A stretch of 64,000 bases of DNA from Hymenobacter persicinus (GTDB lineage Bacteria > Bacteroidota > Bacteroidia > Cytophagales > Hymenobacteraceae). Of the stretch, positions 31,453 to 41,500 are shown in pieces. The stretch is taken from NCBI RefSeq assembly GCF_004167665.1, contig NZ_SEWE01000014.1, forward strand, positions 42,895-106,894, read 5' to 3'. The position numbers were made by a program, and so were the translations under genes. The notes under the pieces are model-generated. The model saw only the letters and a program-made list of their open reading frames with translations. It did no database searches and had not been told where the DNA came from. Each line of letters starts with the position of its first letter. The first letter of the stretch is position 1.

Positions 31453-32874
31453 CTAGTGCTTGATAACCACCTGCCGGGTCGAAACGGTGCGGCCCTGGGT
31501 GGTTTGCAGATGGTAGATACCCTCGGGCAGGGCGCTGGTGTTGAGCTTGAGCTGGCCCTGCGTCGTAACGCTCGAAAGCTTGAGCGTGCCCTGGGCATCG
31601 TAGAGTCGTACGGCGGCACCGGTAGTTTTGGCATCGGCGAGGCCAGTCGAGAGCGGGTCGGCTTTTTCCCCCGTGCTGACCTGCAAGTAAGTGTCGGCCG
31701 GGTTGGGGAAGGCCGTTACGGCGGCCCGCATGATTTCACTCTGGTTGCCGCAGGCCCGGGCTTCCGCCAGCTGGTTGCTGCTGTCCGTGACGCGCACCGT
31801 CACGCAGGCCGAGCCGGCATTGGCCCAGTCAATAGGTACGCCACTGACGGAAAAATAGGAGTTGGCGCCCGTGTTGGTCAGGGAAGCCATGTTGTTAGGG
31901 TATTCCACAACCCAGGAATACTGGTAGGGGCCGATGCCGCCCGTCGCCGAGGCCCAGCAGTCGATGCGGGCCACGTCGTCGAGCTGGGGCACGGTGCTGA
32001 TGCTGATGCTGGCCGCCAGGGGCGCGGGCAGCTGGCTCTGAATCCAGGAAGCGTAGTTCTTGATGCGGGTGCCGATGCTCGGGTACTGGTCGCGGGGGTC
32101 CCGGCTCCAGCTCGAGCAGCCGGCCAGCACGGGCACGTTGTTGTTGTAGATAACCATCGGACCGCCGCCGTCGAGGTTGCCGGCGCCTTTGCCCGGCTCA
32201 TACACGGCAATCATGTTGGCCGACACCTGCGGCACGGTCGGGCCGGGCACGGGCACGTTGCCCTGGTTGAGCAGGTTGGCGTTGGCGTTGGAGATAACCG
32301 GGATGCTCACTTTGTTGAGCTGGGTGGTCACCGCGTACGAGCCGTCGACGGTGGCGCCCCAGCCCGTGAGCACCGTCGCCACGCCGGCGTTCATCAGGTT
32401 GTCGGGCAGGGTGGCCGGCGAGGCGTACTTGATGGCCTGCACGTCATTGTTGAAAACCAGCGGCGTGCTTAATTGCAGCAAAGCCAGGTCGTTTTCGTAG
32501 GTGCCAGCCGCGGGGTTGAAGCCGGGGTGGCGGATAATCTGAGCGACCTGAATCAGCTGCCCGCCGGTGGCCTGGTTGGTGGCGCCGGCCCGGATGAAGA
32601 GGTTAGAGGCCGATTGACCAATAATGGCGGTGGCCGAGGTCAGGATCCAGCGGGGCTCGATGATGGAGCCGCCCCCGATGTGGTCGGAGCCCGAGTTAGT
32701 AGCCAGATTGGTTTTCACCGATACCTGCCAGGGCGCCTGACTGATGGGAATGGCCTGGCCGCCGATAATGAGGGTCTTGTTGGCTTCCCCTTCGGACGCC
32801 GGCCCGATGACACTCTGGGCGAAGGTCTGAAAAGTGGTGAGGCAGCAGAGCGTGAGTAAGGATAATAATTTCAT
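31453..32874 (-). CDS. T9SS-exported trypsin-like protein lacking catalytic His and Ser
   Basis: This 473-residue protein has a signal peptide (to TFAQ, residue 20) and an S1 peptidase domain at about 36-275. It starts IIGGQAIPISQAPWQVS, as in trypsin. But the TAAHC box reads LTSATA, with Thr82 at the His position. The GDSGGP box reads LDGGGP, with Gly236 at the Ser position. The Asp of END(129)LALLQL remains. The fold is thus kept and the triad lost. A beta-sandwich region with two Cys follows (about 280-385). The T9SS type A sorting domain ends the protein (AFPNPADTYLQV...VRLYDAQG...EGIYHLQTTQGRTVSTRQVVIKH). It is likely a secreted or surface pseudo-protease. Confidence 0.9.
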   Translation of the reverse strand: MKLLSLLTLCCLTTFQTFAQSVIGPASEGEANKTLIIGGQAIPISQAPWQVSVKTNLATNSGSDHIGGGSIIEPRWILTSATAIIGQSASNLFIRAGATNQATGGQLIQVAQIIRHPGFNPAAGTYENDLALLQLSTPLVFNNDVQAIKYASPATLPDNLMNAGVATVLTGWGATVDGSYAVTTQLNKVSIPVISNANANLLNQGNVPVPGPTVPQVSANMIAVYEPGKGAGNLDGGGPMVIYNNNVPVLAGCSSWSRDPRDQYPSIGTRIKNYASWIQSQLPAPLAASISISTVPQLDDVARIDCWASATGGIGPYQYSWVVEYPNNMASLTNTGANSYFSVSGVPIDWANAGSACVTVRVTDSSNQLAEARACGNQSEIMRAAVTAFPNPADTYLQVSTGEKADPLSTGLADAKTTGAAVRLYDAQGTLKLSSVTTQGQLKLNTSALPEGIYHLQTTQGRTVSTRQVVIKH

Positions 32875-33031
32875 GGGGAGGGTGGTAGAAGATGGATGAT
32901 GCGCAAAAACAGGTGTTCGGGGTAGGTTTTGGCCCACCGGACCGTTGGCAAGGGCCGACTTCGGGCCTCACCGAAAAGCCAGCCGCCCGCAGCGGTTTGT
33001 CTTCGGTGAGGCCGTCCAAAGTCTGCCGCTA

Positions 33032-34276
33032 TTACCGCGACTCCATCGTGGTCAGGAACAGCGGATTGCTGCCGTAGTAGGAGTAGATGTAGTATCTCCA
33101 GTTGGCATCCTGAATGTTGATAGCCTGCTCCCCGACGTAGTCATCGTCTTCCCAATGCGAGAAGTCGATGGTCGTGGAGCCCCCGAACTTGATACCGCCT
33201 TTCGTGTAGCTGGCATCCAGGGTCAGCTTGATGGTAGGTCCGCCGTCTTCCTCTATCCACCGCATGGTGTAGAAGTCCGAGAAATTGGTGTTCCAGCGGA
33301 AGAGCAGCATGTTCGGGTCGAAGCCGTAGTCGAACGTGCTCCGCGACCCCGTGAAGAGGATGCCGTCCATGATCTTGTAGGGCACTACTACCGGGGAGCT
33401 GGTCGAGAAGCTGTTGTTGTAGGAGCTGGCCGCGTACAGGCGAAACTCGGGTTGGCCGCGGATGGCCGGTTCGTATTCACCCAAACGGTCACACTTGATG
33501 CCGCGCAGGTACTCCTCGCGTCCACCGCCCCGGGCACTGGTTTGCATCAGCGCCTCTTGCTGCTGCTTGAGCCGCTGTTTGTAGAGAGGCGTAAACTCCT
33601 GCCGGACGGCCCCCGACTCGTCCAGCCGCTCGCCCAGGCTAACCACGACGAAAGGCGTCGAAGGCTGCTCTTCCAGCCTCATTTCCTGGTTGACAAACGA
33701 CTCCTGCAGCGGCTTGAGGTCTGCCGTGAACTCCGCCGTATGGCCCAGGCCGTCGTAGGTGGGCACTGTCTTCAGCTCGGAGTCCGGCACGCCGACGGGA
33801 ATGTAGGTTGCCTGAAGCACCGGCATCGAATTCCAGTTCTCAATGAACACCGGAATGGCTACGATGATGCGGTTGGCCTGCTCCTGGGAGAGGCCGGCCG
33901 CCAGCGGATCGGTCTGGAAGCCCTCGTTGTGCAGCAGGTCGCCGAACGATTGGCCGCCCACGTCGGCGCGCAGCAGGGTCTGGTAGGCCACGTCGTAGTC
34001 GCCGTCGAACTGCTGGCTGGCCAGCTGCTCGAGTACCTGCTTGGCCTTGGGGTTGGTGTTGATGATGCGGGCAATGGTAGCCGCCATGGAGGCGAAGTAG
34101 GAGTTGGCCGCGTCGGTGGTGCCGGCCACTAGTTGACCTGCATTGGCACCGATGGTGGCCGCGTTGCGGGGGGCAACGTCCTGGTCGAGCTTTTCGCAGC
34201 TGCTCAAACTCAGCGAGGCCAAACCCAGGGCCAGCGCCGACCGGGTCAGATACTTGATGTTTCCTGCTTGTGACAT
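33032..34276 (-). CDS. Putative lipoprotein of unknown function
   Basis: This 414-residue protein starts at MSQAGNIKYLTRSAL, with lipobox LSLSSC (Cys27). The N-terminal half is helical (IGANAGQLVAGTTDAANSYFASMAATIARIINTNPKAKQVLEQL). The second half is rich in aromatic and strand-like segments (FRLYAASSYNNSF, LLFRWNTNFSDFYTMRWIEEDGGPTIKLTLDASYTKGG) and resembles a jelly-roll or calycin-like unit. No family is recognised. The gene lies between two T9SS cargo genes, on the minus strand before the trypsin-like gene, with 157 bp between them, so cotranscription is possible. Confidence 0.75.
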   Translation of the reverse strand: MSQAGNIKYLTRSALALGLASLSLSSCEKLDQDVAPRNAATIGANAGQLVAGTTDAANSYFASMAATIARIINTNPKAKQVLEQLASQQFDGDYDVAYQTLLRADVGGQSFGDLLHNEGFQTDPLAAGLSQEQANRIIVAIPVFIENWNSMPVLQATYIPVGVPDSELKTVPTYDGLGHTAEFTADLKPLQESFVNQEMRLEEQPSTPFVVVSLGERLDESGAVRQEFTPLYKQRLKQQQEALMQTSARGGGREEYLRGIKCDRLGEYEPAIRGQPEFRLYAASSYNNSFSTSSPVVVPYKIMDGILFTGSRSTFDYGFDPNMLLFRWNTNFSDFYTMRWIEEDGGPTIKLTLDASYTKGGIKFGGSTTIDFSHWEDDDYVGEQAINIQDANWRYYIYSYYGSNPLFLTTMESR

Positions 34277-34576
34277 GTTCCGAGAAGGATGATTTAGATG
34301 GAAATAAAGAAGACGCGGCTCCGGGACAGGGCCCATTTCCAGAAGCCGACGGCAAGCTAGAGCGCCGGTTACGGCCCTGATAATTTTTTACACCAACTGG
34401 CTTATTCGCGGGACAAGTGCCCCCTTTTTGCCCACTTTCCGCTCCCAGGGTAGTCAGGTAAGGGGTGCCCACGGCCGGGCTGGGCCAGGCCGCCGCCGCT
34501 TGGGCAACTGCGGGTAAAGCCGTAGCTTTAAGCGTTCAAGCTTTTGTTATTCTTTTCCCCTCTCGTTGGCCATTTG
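34277..34576. other. 300-bp divergent intergenic region
   Basis: It lies between a leftward lipoprotein gene and a rightward metalloprotease gene, and should hold both promoters. I see no exact TAnnTTTG element and no protein-like frame. Confidence 0.5.
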
Positions 34577-37036
34577 ATGAAAAAATTACTCTTGATGCCC
34601 GCCCTGCTGCTGGCTACGCTGCGGCCTGGGATGGCGCAATCGTTCGTGAAAGTGCCCGGCCCCGTGCCTTCCACCGTCTGCTATGCCGACACCGAGGACA
34701 AGCACACCCGCCTGGAGCTGCCCGCCGCTTATCTGCAGCAGCAGCGCACCGGCCAGCGCCGCAGCACGGCCGCCAACATTGAAGTGACCTACACCGGCTT
34801 CACGCCCCAGGCCCAGGCCGCGTTTCAGCACGCCGTCGACATCTGGGAGTCTTTGCTCGTTTCGCCGGTCACGATTCACGTGCAGGCCACCTGGCGGCCC
34901 CTGGGCACGGGCGTGCTCGGCTCGGCCGGCGCCACGGCCTACTACACCGACCCCAGCGGCGGCATCCGCAGCGGCTCGTCCTACCCCGTTGCCCTGGCCG
35001 AGAAGATTGCCGGCCGCGACCTGAATTCGCCGGCGCAGTCGGACATCGACGCCAGCTTCAGCAGCACCTTCAACTGGTACTACGGCCTCGACGGCGCAGT
35101 GCCGGCCGGTAAGTACGACCTCGTGTCGGTGGTACTGCACGAGCTGGGCCACGGCCTGGGCTGCATTGCCAGCACCGGCTACAGCGGCGGCCAGGGCAGC
35201 TACAGCACCCCGGCTTCCATCTACGCCACCTACATGGAAAACCTGGCGGGGCAGGCGCTGACCAACAACCCGCAGTTTGCCAACGGCTCCACGGCTCTGG
35301 GCACCGAGTACCGCAGCGGCAACGTGTATTTCAACTCCAACCTGGCCAAGGCCGTGAACGGGGGCGTGCGGCCCCGCCTCTACGCCCCGGCTACCTACTC
35401 GGCCGGCTCGAGCATTTCCCACCTGAACGAGGCTACGTACCCGGCAGGCAACATCAACTCGTTGATGACGCCCAACATCGGTGCGGCCGAAGCCATGCAC
35501 AACCCCGGCCCGCTGATGCTGGCCATGTTCAACGAAATGGGCTGGTTCAATACCGCCATTCGCCACACCAAGCTGCCCGACTCCGAAACGTCGCAGAACT
35601 TCACCGTCAGCGCCACGCTCGTTTCCGACGGCACCATCACGCCCGGCTCGGTGAAGCTCAACTACAGCATCGACAACGGCCCGCTGACCACCCTGGTGAT
35701 GACCAACACGGCCGGCGCCACCTACCAGGCCGTGATTCCGGCCCCCGGCCTCAACCACACGGTGAGCTACACCATTCAGGCTTCCGACAACGAAACGGCC
35801 CGCATCTACACGGCGCCGGCGGCCACCCAGCCCATCCTGAACACGACGCCCCGCTTCTCCTTCGTCGTCGGGCCCGACGTGACGGCCCCGGTGATAAAGC
35901 ACCGCCCGCTGACCTACCTGTTTGCCTCACAGCTGCCCTACCAGTTCCAGACCCAGGCCACCGATAACGTGGCCGTGAACACCGTGACGGTGGAATACGC
36001 CGTGAACGGCGTGGCCCGCCCGGCCCTGACCCTGAGCTACCAGGCCGCTACCAACAACTTTGTGGGCTCCCTCGGCACCGGCGGCGGCCCTATCGTGGCC
36101 GGCGACGTGCTGACCTACCGCATCGTGGCCCGCGACGGCGCCGCGACGGTAAACCAGGCCCAGACGCCGACTTACACCGTGAACATCGTGGACTTCAAGG
36201 CGGCCCAGAACACGTACGCCAACAACTTCAACACGACCTCGGCCGTGGACTTCGTGGGCGAAGGTTTCAGCATTGCCCAGCCCACGGGCTTCACCAACGC
36301 CGCCATCCACTCCGACCACCAGTACTACGACGACTCCACGCTGGTGTACCAGATGCTGGTGCCCATCCGCATTGCCGCCCAGCCCCAGATTCTGTCGTTT
36401 GACGAAATTGCCATCGTGGAGCCCGGCGAAACGGGTAGCGTGTTTGGCACGGAAGCATTCTACGACTACGTGGTGGTGGAAGGCAGCAAGGACAACGGCG
36501 CCACCTGGACGCCGGTGGCTGACGGCTACGACGCCCGCCTGCGCACGAGCTGGCTGGCGGCCTGGAACAGCGGCACCAGTGGCCAGAACTCGACCGGTGT
36601 CGGTACGCCCGCCATGTTTACGGCGCACACCTTCAACCTGGGCAGCAAGTTTGCCTCCGGCGACGTGGTGCGCCTGCGCTTCCGCCTCTTCGGCGACCCC
36701 GGCGCCCACGGCTGGGGCTGGGCCATCGACAACCTGAACGTGCTGCAGGTAACCGGCACGGCCTCGGAGCTGAAAGCCGCCGGGGGCCTGAGCGTGTATC
36801 CGAACCCCAGCGCCGGCCAGTTCCGGGTGCGGGCTTCGTTCAGCAAGCCCACGGCCGGCGTAGAGCTGCTCGTGCGCAACAGCCTGGGCCAGATTGTGCA
36901 CCGCCAGGCCGTAACGGCCGCCGCTGGTCAGCTCGACCTGCCCGTGGATCTGAGCAAGCTCGCAGGCGGCCTCTACCAGGTGAGCCTGGGCCAGCCTGGC
37001 GACGCGGTAACGACCAAGGTGCTGGTGCAGAAGTAA
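34577..37036 (+). CDS. T9SS-exported HExxH metalloprotease-like protein
   Basis: This 819-residue protein has a signal peptide (MKKLLLMPALLLATLRPGMA). The catalytic domain lies at about 60-330 with VVLHELGHGLGC (His188, Glu189, His192); position 11 of the HExxHxxGxxH form is Ala, so the third zinc ligand must come from elsewhere. Next come an immunoglobulin-like region (TLVSDGTITPGSVKLNYSID, about 340-420), a second such region (about 440-545), and a jelly-roll-like domain at 560-725 with VVVEGSKDNGATWTPVADGYDAR. The end is a T9SS type A sorting domain (SVYPNPSAGQFRVRASF...LAGGLYQVSL). It is probably a cell-surface or released protease acting on extracellular protein. Confidence 0.92.
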   Translation: MKKLLLMPALLLATLRPGMAQSFVKVPGPVPSTVCYADTEDKHTRLELPAAYLQQQRTGQRRSTAANIEVTYTGFTPQAQAAFQHAVDIWESLLVSPVTIHVQATWRPLGTGVLGSAGATAYYTDPSGGIRSGSSYPVALAEKIAGRDLNSPAQSDIDASFSSTFNWYYGLDGAVPAGKYDLVSVVLHELGHGLGCIASTGYSGGQGSYSTPASIYATYMENLAGQALTNNPQFANGSTALGTEYRSGNVYFNSNLAKAVNGGVRPRLYAPATYSAGSSISHLNEATYPAGNINSLMTPNIGAAEAMHNPGPLMLAMFNEMGWFNTAIRHTKLPDSETSQNFTVSATLVSDGTITPGSVKLNYSIDNGPLTTLVMTNTAGATYQAVIPAPGLNHTVSYTIQASDNETARIYTAPAATQPILNTTPRFSFVVGPDVTAPVIKHRPLTYLFASQLPYQFQTQATDNVAVNTVTVEYAVNGVARPALTLSYQAATNNFVGSLGTGGGPIVAGDVLTYRIVARDGAATVNQAQTPTYTVNIVDFKAAQNTYANNFNTTSAVDFVGEGFSIAQPTGFTNAAIHSDHQYYDDSTLVYQMLVPIRIAAQPQILSFDEIAIVEPGETGSVFGTEAFYDYVVVEGSKDNGATWTPVADGYDARLRTSWLAAWNSGTSGQNSTGVGTPAMFTAHTFNLGSKFASGDVVRLRFRLFGDPGAHGWGWAIDNLNVLQVTGTASELKAAGGLSVYPNPSAGQFRVRASFSKPTAGVELLVRNSLGQIVHRQAVTAAAGQLDLPVDLSKLAGGLYQVSLGQPGDAVTTKVLVQK

Positions 37037-37054
37037 CCACTGCCCACCCCACGC

Positions 37055-37093
37055 AAAAAAGCGGCGCTTCCGAACGGAGGCGCCGCATTTTTT
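37055..37093. terminator. Bidirectional terminator
   Basis: A6, then GCGGCGCTTCC/GGAGGCGCCGC with loop GAAC, then T6, between the convergent metalloprotease and efflux genes. Confidence 0.9.
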
Positions 37094-37127
37094 ACGTTGA
37101 GTGGTTAAGGCAAAAGCCTGAAACAGT

Positions 37128-38570
37128 TTAGTTCACGCCCCCGCCCAGGGCCCGGTACACGTTCACCGAGGCGTTGAGCTGCTGCATTCGGGTTTCAATC
37201 AGGTCGAACTTCGACTCGAGGGCCTCGCGCTGGGTGAAGAGAACCTCGGTGTACTCGGCCCGGGCCGAGCGGAACAGGCTGTTGGAAATGTCCACCGACT
37301 GGTTCAGGGCAGCGACCTCCTTGGCTTTGGCGTCGTAGCTTTTCTCCAGGTTGCTGATGCTGGCCAGCTGGTTCGTGACTTCCACGTAGGCGTTGAGCAC
37401 CGTCTTCTGGTAGCGGTACACGGCCTGGGTCTGCACGGCGTTGGCGCTGTAGTACGTGGCCTTGATGCCGTTGCGGTTGAAGAGCGGAGCCACCAGGTCG
37501 CCACCCAAAGAGTAGAGCATCGACTCGGGCGAGGACACCAGCAGGGCCGGGTTGAAGGCGGCCAGGCCCACCCCGCCGGTCAGGCGCAGGGAGGGGTAGA
37601 AGTTGGCGCGGGCCACCTGCACGTCGAGCTTGGCGGCAGCTAGCTGCTGCTCGGCCTGCCGGATGTCGGGGCGGTTGCTCAGCAGCTGGGCGGGCAGGCC
37701 GGCCGCAATGGCTGTGGGCAGCCGCTCATTGAACGACTCGTCGTTGCGGGCCACCGGCTGGGGGTAGCGGCCGGCCAGGAAGTTGAGCTTGTTCTCGGTT
37801 TCCACAATGCTCTGCTGGAGCTTGAACTGCAGGCTGCGGCTGTGCTGGACCTGGGCCTCGAAGCGCTTCACGGCCAGCTCGGTGGTGCGGGCGGCCTCCT
37901 TCTGCTGGCGCACCAACTCCAGGGCGTTAGTTTGGATGCCGATGTTCTGCTTTACAATGGCCAGCTGGTTGTCGAGGGCCAGCAGCTCGTAGTAGGAGTT
38001 GGCAATTTCGGCCACCAGGTTGGTCACCATGAAGTTTTTGCCTTCCACCGTGGCCAGGTAGCGCAGGGCCGCGGCCTTTTTGGCGTTGCGCAGCTTGTGC
38101 CAGATGTCGACCTCCCAGGTGGCAAAGGCGCCGAGCTGGAAGTTGGTGAGCGGGTCGGGGGTATGGCGGTTTTCCTTGATGTCGACCTGCTCCTCGGTGG
38201 CGCCCTGCAGGGTGTAGCGGCCCACCTTTTCCACGTCGGCGCGGCCGCCCAGGCTCACGAAGGGCAAGTACTCACCCCCGCGGGCCCGGACTTCGTTGCG
38301 GGCAATTTCGATTTCCTGCAGGGTGATGTTCAGCTCCTGGTTGTTTTGCAGGGCCGTCGTGACGAGGGCCTGGAGGTCGGGGTCGGTGAAAAACTGCTTC
38401 CACTGCACCCGCGCCGAGTTGGTGCTGTCCGGGGTGACCGTGGCGGTAGGGTAGCTGGCCGGGGTGGTGCGGCTCTCGTTTTTGACCACCAGCTCCGGGG
38501 TTTTGCAGGCGCCCACGGCCAGGGCCAGGCTGGCGGCGCTCAGGCATTGATACAGGCGTTTCTTACGCAT
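37128..38570 (-). CDS. RND efflux outer-membrane factor (TolC/NodT type)
   Basis: This 480-residue outer-membrane channel subunit is a lipoprotein (lipobox AVGAC, Cys about 22 from MRKKRLYQ). It contains the two repeated TolC-like halves: QALVTTALQNNQELNITLQEIEIARNEVRARGGEYLPFVSL, and later LLSNRPDIRQAEQQLAAAKLDVQVARANFYPSLRLTGGVGL, with long coiled helices between them. The start at 38570 overlaps the stop of the pump gene by 8 bases, so translation is coupled. An in-frame ATG six codons upstream is possible. It is last in a three-gene operon. Confidence 0.95.
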   Translation of the reverse strand: MRKKRLYQCLSAASLALAVGACKTPELVVKNESRTTPASYPTATVTPDSTNSARVQWKQFFTDPDLQALVTTALQNNQELNITLQEIEIARNEVRARGGEYLPFVSLGGRADVEKVGRYTLQGATEEQVDIKENRHTPDPLTNFQLGAFATWEVDIWHKLRNAKKAAALRYLATVEGKNFMVTNLVAEIANSYYELLALDNQLAIVKQNIGIQTNALELVRQQKEAARTTELAVKRFEAQVQHSRSLQFKLQQSIVETENKLNFLAGRYPQPVARNDESFNERLPTAIAAGLPAQLLSNRPDIRQAEQQLAAAKLDVQVARANFYPSLRLTGGVGLAAFNPALLVSSPESMLYSLGGDLVAPLFNRNGIKATYYSANAVQTQAVYRYQKTVLNAYVEVTNQLASISNLEKSYDAKAKEVAALNQSVDISNSLFRSARAEYTEVLFTQREALESKFDLIETRMQQLNASVNVYRALGGGVN

Positions 38571-41500
38571 AGGGCTCGGACTCTTCAATTAATACGCGGG
38601 GCTCTACGCCTTCCAGAATGGGGGACTCGTTTTCGTCCCGAATCAGCTTGTTGTTGCCGGCCAGGGTGCCGAAGAAATAGTACAGGCCGGGGATGATGAT
38701 GACCCCGAACACGGTACCGAACAGCATGCCGCCCAGGGCCGAGGAGCCGATGGTGCGGTTGCCGATGGCGCCGGCACCGGTGGCTACCACCAGCGGAATC
38801 AGGCCGGCAATAAAGGCGAACGACGTCATCAGGATGGGGCGGAAACGTACTTTGGCGCCTTCGATGGCCGCGTCGCGCACGCTCATGCCTTCTTCGTGCT
38901 TGAGGGCCGCGAATTCGACAATCAGTACCGCGTTTTTACCCAGCAGGCCCACGAGCATAACCAGTCCTACCTGGGCGTAGATGTCGTTGGCCAGGCCAAA
39001 CATCTTGATGAACAAGAACGACCCGAACACGCCCGCTACCAGGGAGAAGATAACGGCCAGCGGGAGCAGGAAGCTCTCGTACTGGGCCGCCAGCACCAGG
39101 TACACGAACAGCAGCACGATGGCGAAAATCACGGTCGACTCGTTGCCGCGGCTCACTTCGTCTTTCGACAGGCCGCCCCAGTCGATGCCGTAGCCGTGGG
39201 GCAGATCCTGGGCCACTTCCTGTACTGCCTTGATGGCCTCGCCCGAGCTGTAGCCCGGTGCGGCCCCGCCCCGGATGGAGCCGGTGGTGTACATGTTGTA
39301 GCGGTTAATTTCGTTGGCCCCCTGGGTCTTCACGATTTTCATGAAGGCCGAAAACGGTACCATCTCGCCCTTGTCGTTCTTGGCCCACATGTTCAGCACA
39401 TCTTCCGGCAGCTTGCGGTACTCGGGCGAAGCCTGCACAAACACCTTGAAGAAGCGCTGGTATTTGATAAAGCCCAGCTCGTAAGTCGAGCCCACCAGGA
39501 TGCTGAGCGTGTTCATGGCGTTGCCGATGCTCACCCCTTTCTGCATGGCCAGCTCGTTGTCAATCTTGAGCTCGTACTGGGGGTAGTTGGCCGAGAAGAA
39601 GGTGAAAACCCCAGTCAGCTCCTTGCGCTTCTTGAGCTTGGCAATAAACTCGTTGTTGACCTTTTCCAGAGCCTTGTAGTCGCCGGAGTTGGTTTTGTCG
39701 AGCAGCTGGAGCTGGAAGCCGCCCGCCGCGCCGTAGCCCGGCACTGCCGGCGGCTCGAAGAATTCGATGGTCGCGCCGGGAATCTGCTTGGCCCGTTTTT
39801 CGAGCTCCTCCACGATGTCGGCAATGGACTCCTTACGCTCCGACCACGGCTTGAGGTCAATCAGACAGGTACCGGCGTTGGAGCCCCGGCCCTCGGTGAG
39901 TACCTCGTAGCCGGCCAGGGTGGAGATGTTGTTGACGCCGGGCACGTCCTTGGCCAAGTCGCGCAGGCGCTTCGACACGGCGTTGGTCTGTTCGAGCGTG
40001 GTGCCGGGCGGGGTTTGCACAATGGCGTAGATCAGGCCCTGGTCCTCACTCGGGATAAAGCCGGCGGGCAGCTTGGCCGTAATGGCCCAGATGCCCAGCC
40101 CGAAGGCAATCAGCATCACGAAGGTGACGATGCGGTTGGCGACAATCTTCTGCAGCAAGCCCACGTAGGCGTTGGTGAGCTTGTCGAAGCTGCGGTTAAA
40201 CCAGTCGAAGAAGCGCTGCATGGGCGTTTGCTTCTTGGGTTGGCCGTGGTGATTCTTCAGAATCATGGCGCAGAGCACCGGCGTCAGCGTCAGCGCCACC
40301 AGACCCGAAATAACGATGGCCGTAGCCATGGTAATCGAGAACTGCCGGTAGAAAATACCCACCGGGCCACTCATGAACGACACGGGAATAAATACGGCCG
40401 TCATCATGATGGTAATGGCAATGATGGCCCCGCTGATTTCGCCCACCACTTCGCGCACGGCGTTGTAGGGCGACATGTGCTTTTCCTCCATCTTGGCGTG
40501 CACGGCCTCAATCACCACAATGGCGTTGTCGACCACGATACCGATGGAGAGTACCAGGGCAAACAGGGTAATCATGTTGATGGTGAGCCCGAAGGCCTGC
40601 ATGGCCACGAACGAGCCCACCAGGGACACGGGCACGGCCAGGGCCGGAATCAGCGTGGAGCGCCAGTCGCCCAAAAACAGGAACACGACCAACGCCACCA
40701 GAATAAAGGCGTCGCGCAGGGTGTGGATTACGTTTTCAATCGAGGCGTCGAGGAAGTTCGACACGTCGTAGGTGATTTTGTAGTCCATGCCGGGGGGGAA
40801 GCTCGTCTTCTTGAGCTCCTCCAGCTTGGCCTTCACCTCTTTAATCACGTCCGAAGCATTCGAGCCGTAGGTCTGCTTGAGCACGATGGCCGCCGAGGGG
40901 TACTGGTTCAGGTTGGAGTAGATGTCGTAGTACTCCGAGCCCAGCTCCACGTTGGCCACGTCCTTCAGGTGCAGGCTTTCCCCGTTGGGGTTGGCCCGCA
41001 GAATCACGTTTTTGTACTGCTCCACGTCGTTGAAGCGGCCCTGGTAGCTGAGTACGTACTCCAGGGACTGGGCATTCTTACCGTCGGCGCGGCCGATACG
41101 ACCCGGCGAGCCAATCACGCTCTGCTCGTCGAGGGCCTTCATTACGTCATCCACGGAAATGTTGTAGGCGCGCATCCGGTCGGGCTTCAGCCACACGCGC
41201 ATGGCGTACTGCCGGCTGCCCAGGATGCTGGCCCGGCCGATGCCGCTCAGGCGCTGGAGCTCGGGTATCATGTTCACGCCGGCGAAGTTGAACAGGTACT
41301 TCATGTCCGTGTTCTTGTCTTTCGAGTACAAGTTCACGTACATCAGCATGTTGGGCACCACGCGGTTTACAATCACGCCCTCGCGCTGCACAATCAGCGG
41401 CAGACGGTTGAGGACCTGCGCAATGCGGGTGTTCACGTTCACTACGGCCTGGTCGGGGTTGGTGCCCAGGTTGAACACAATCTGAATGTTGGCCTCCCCG

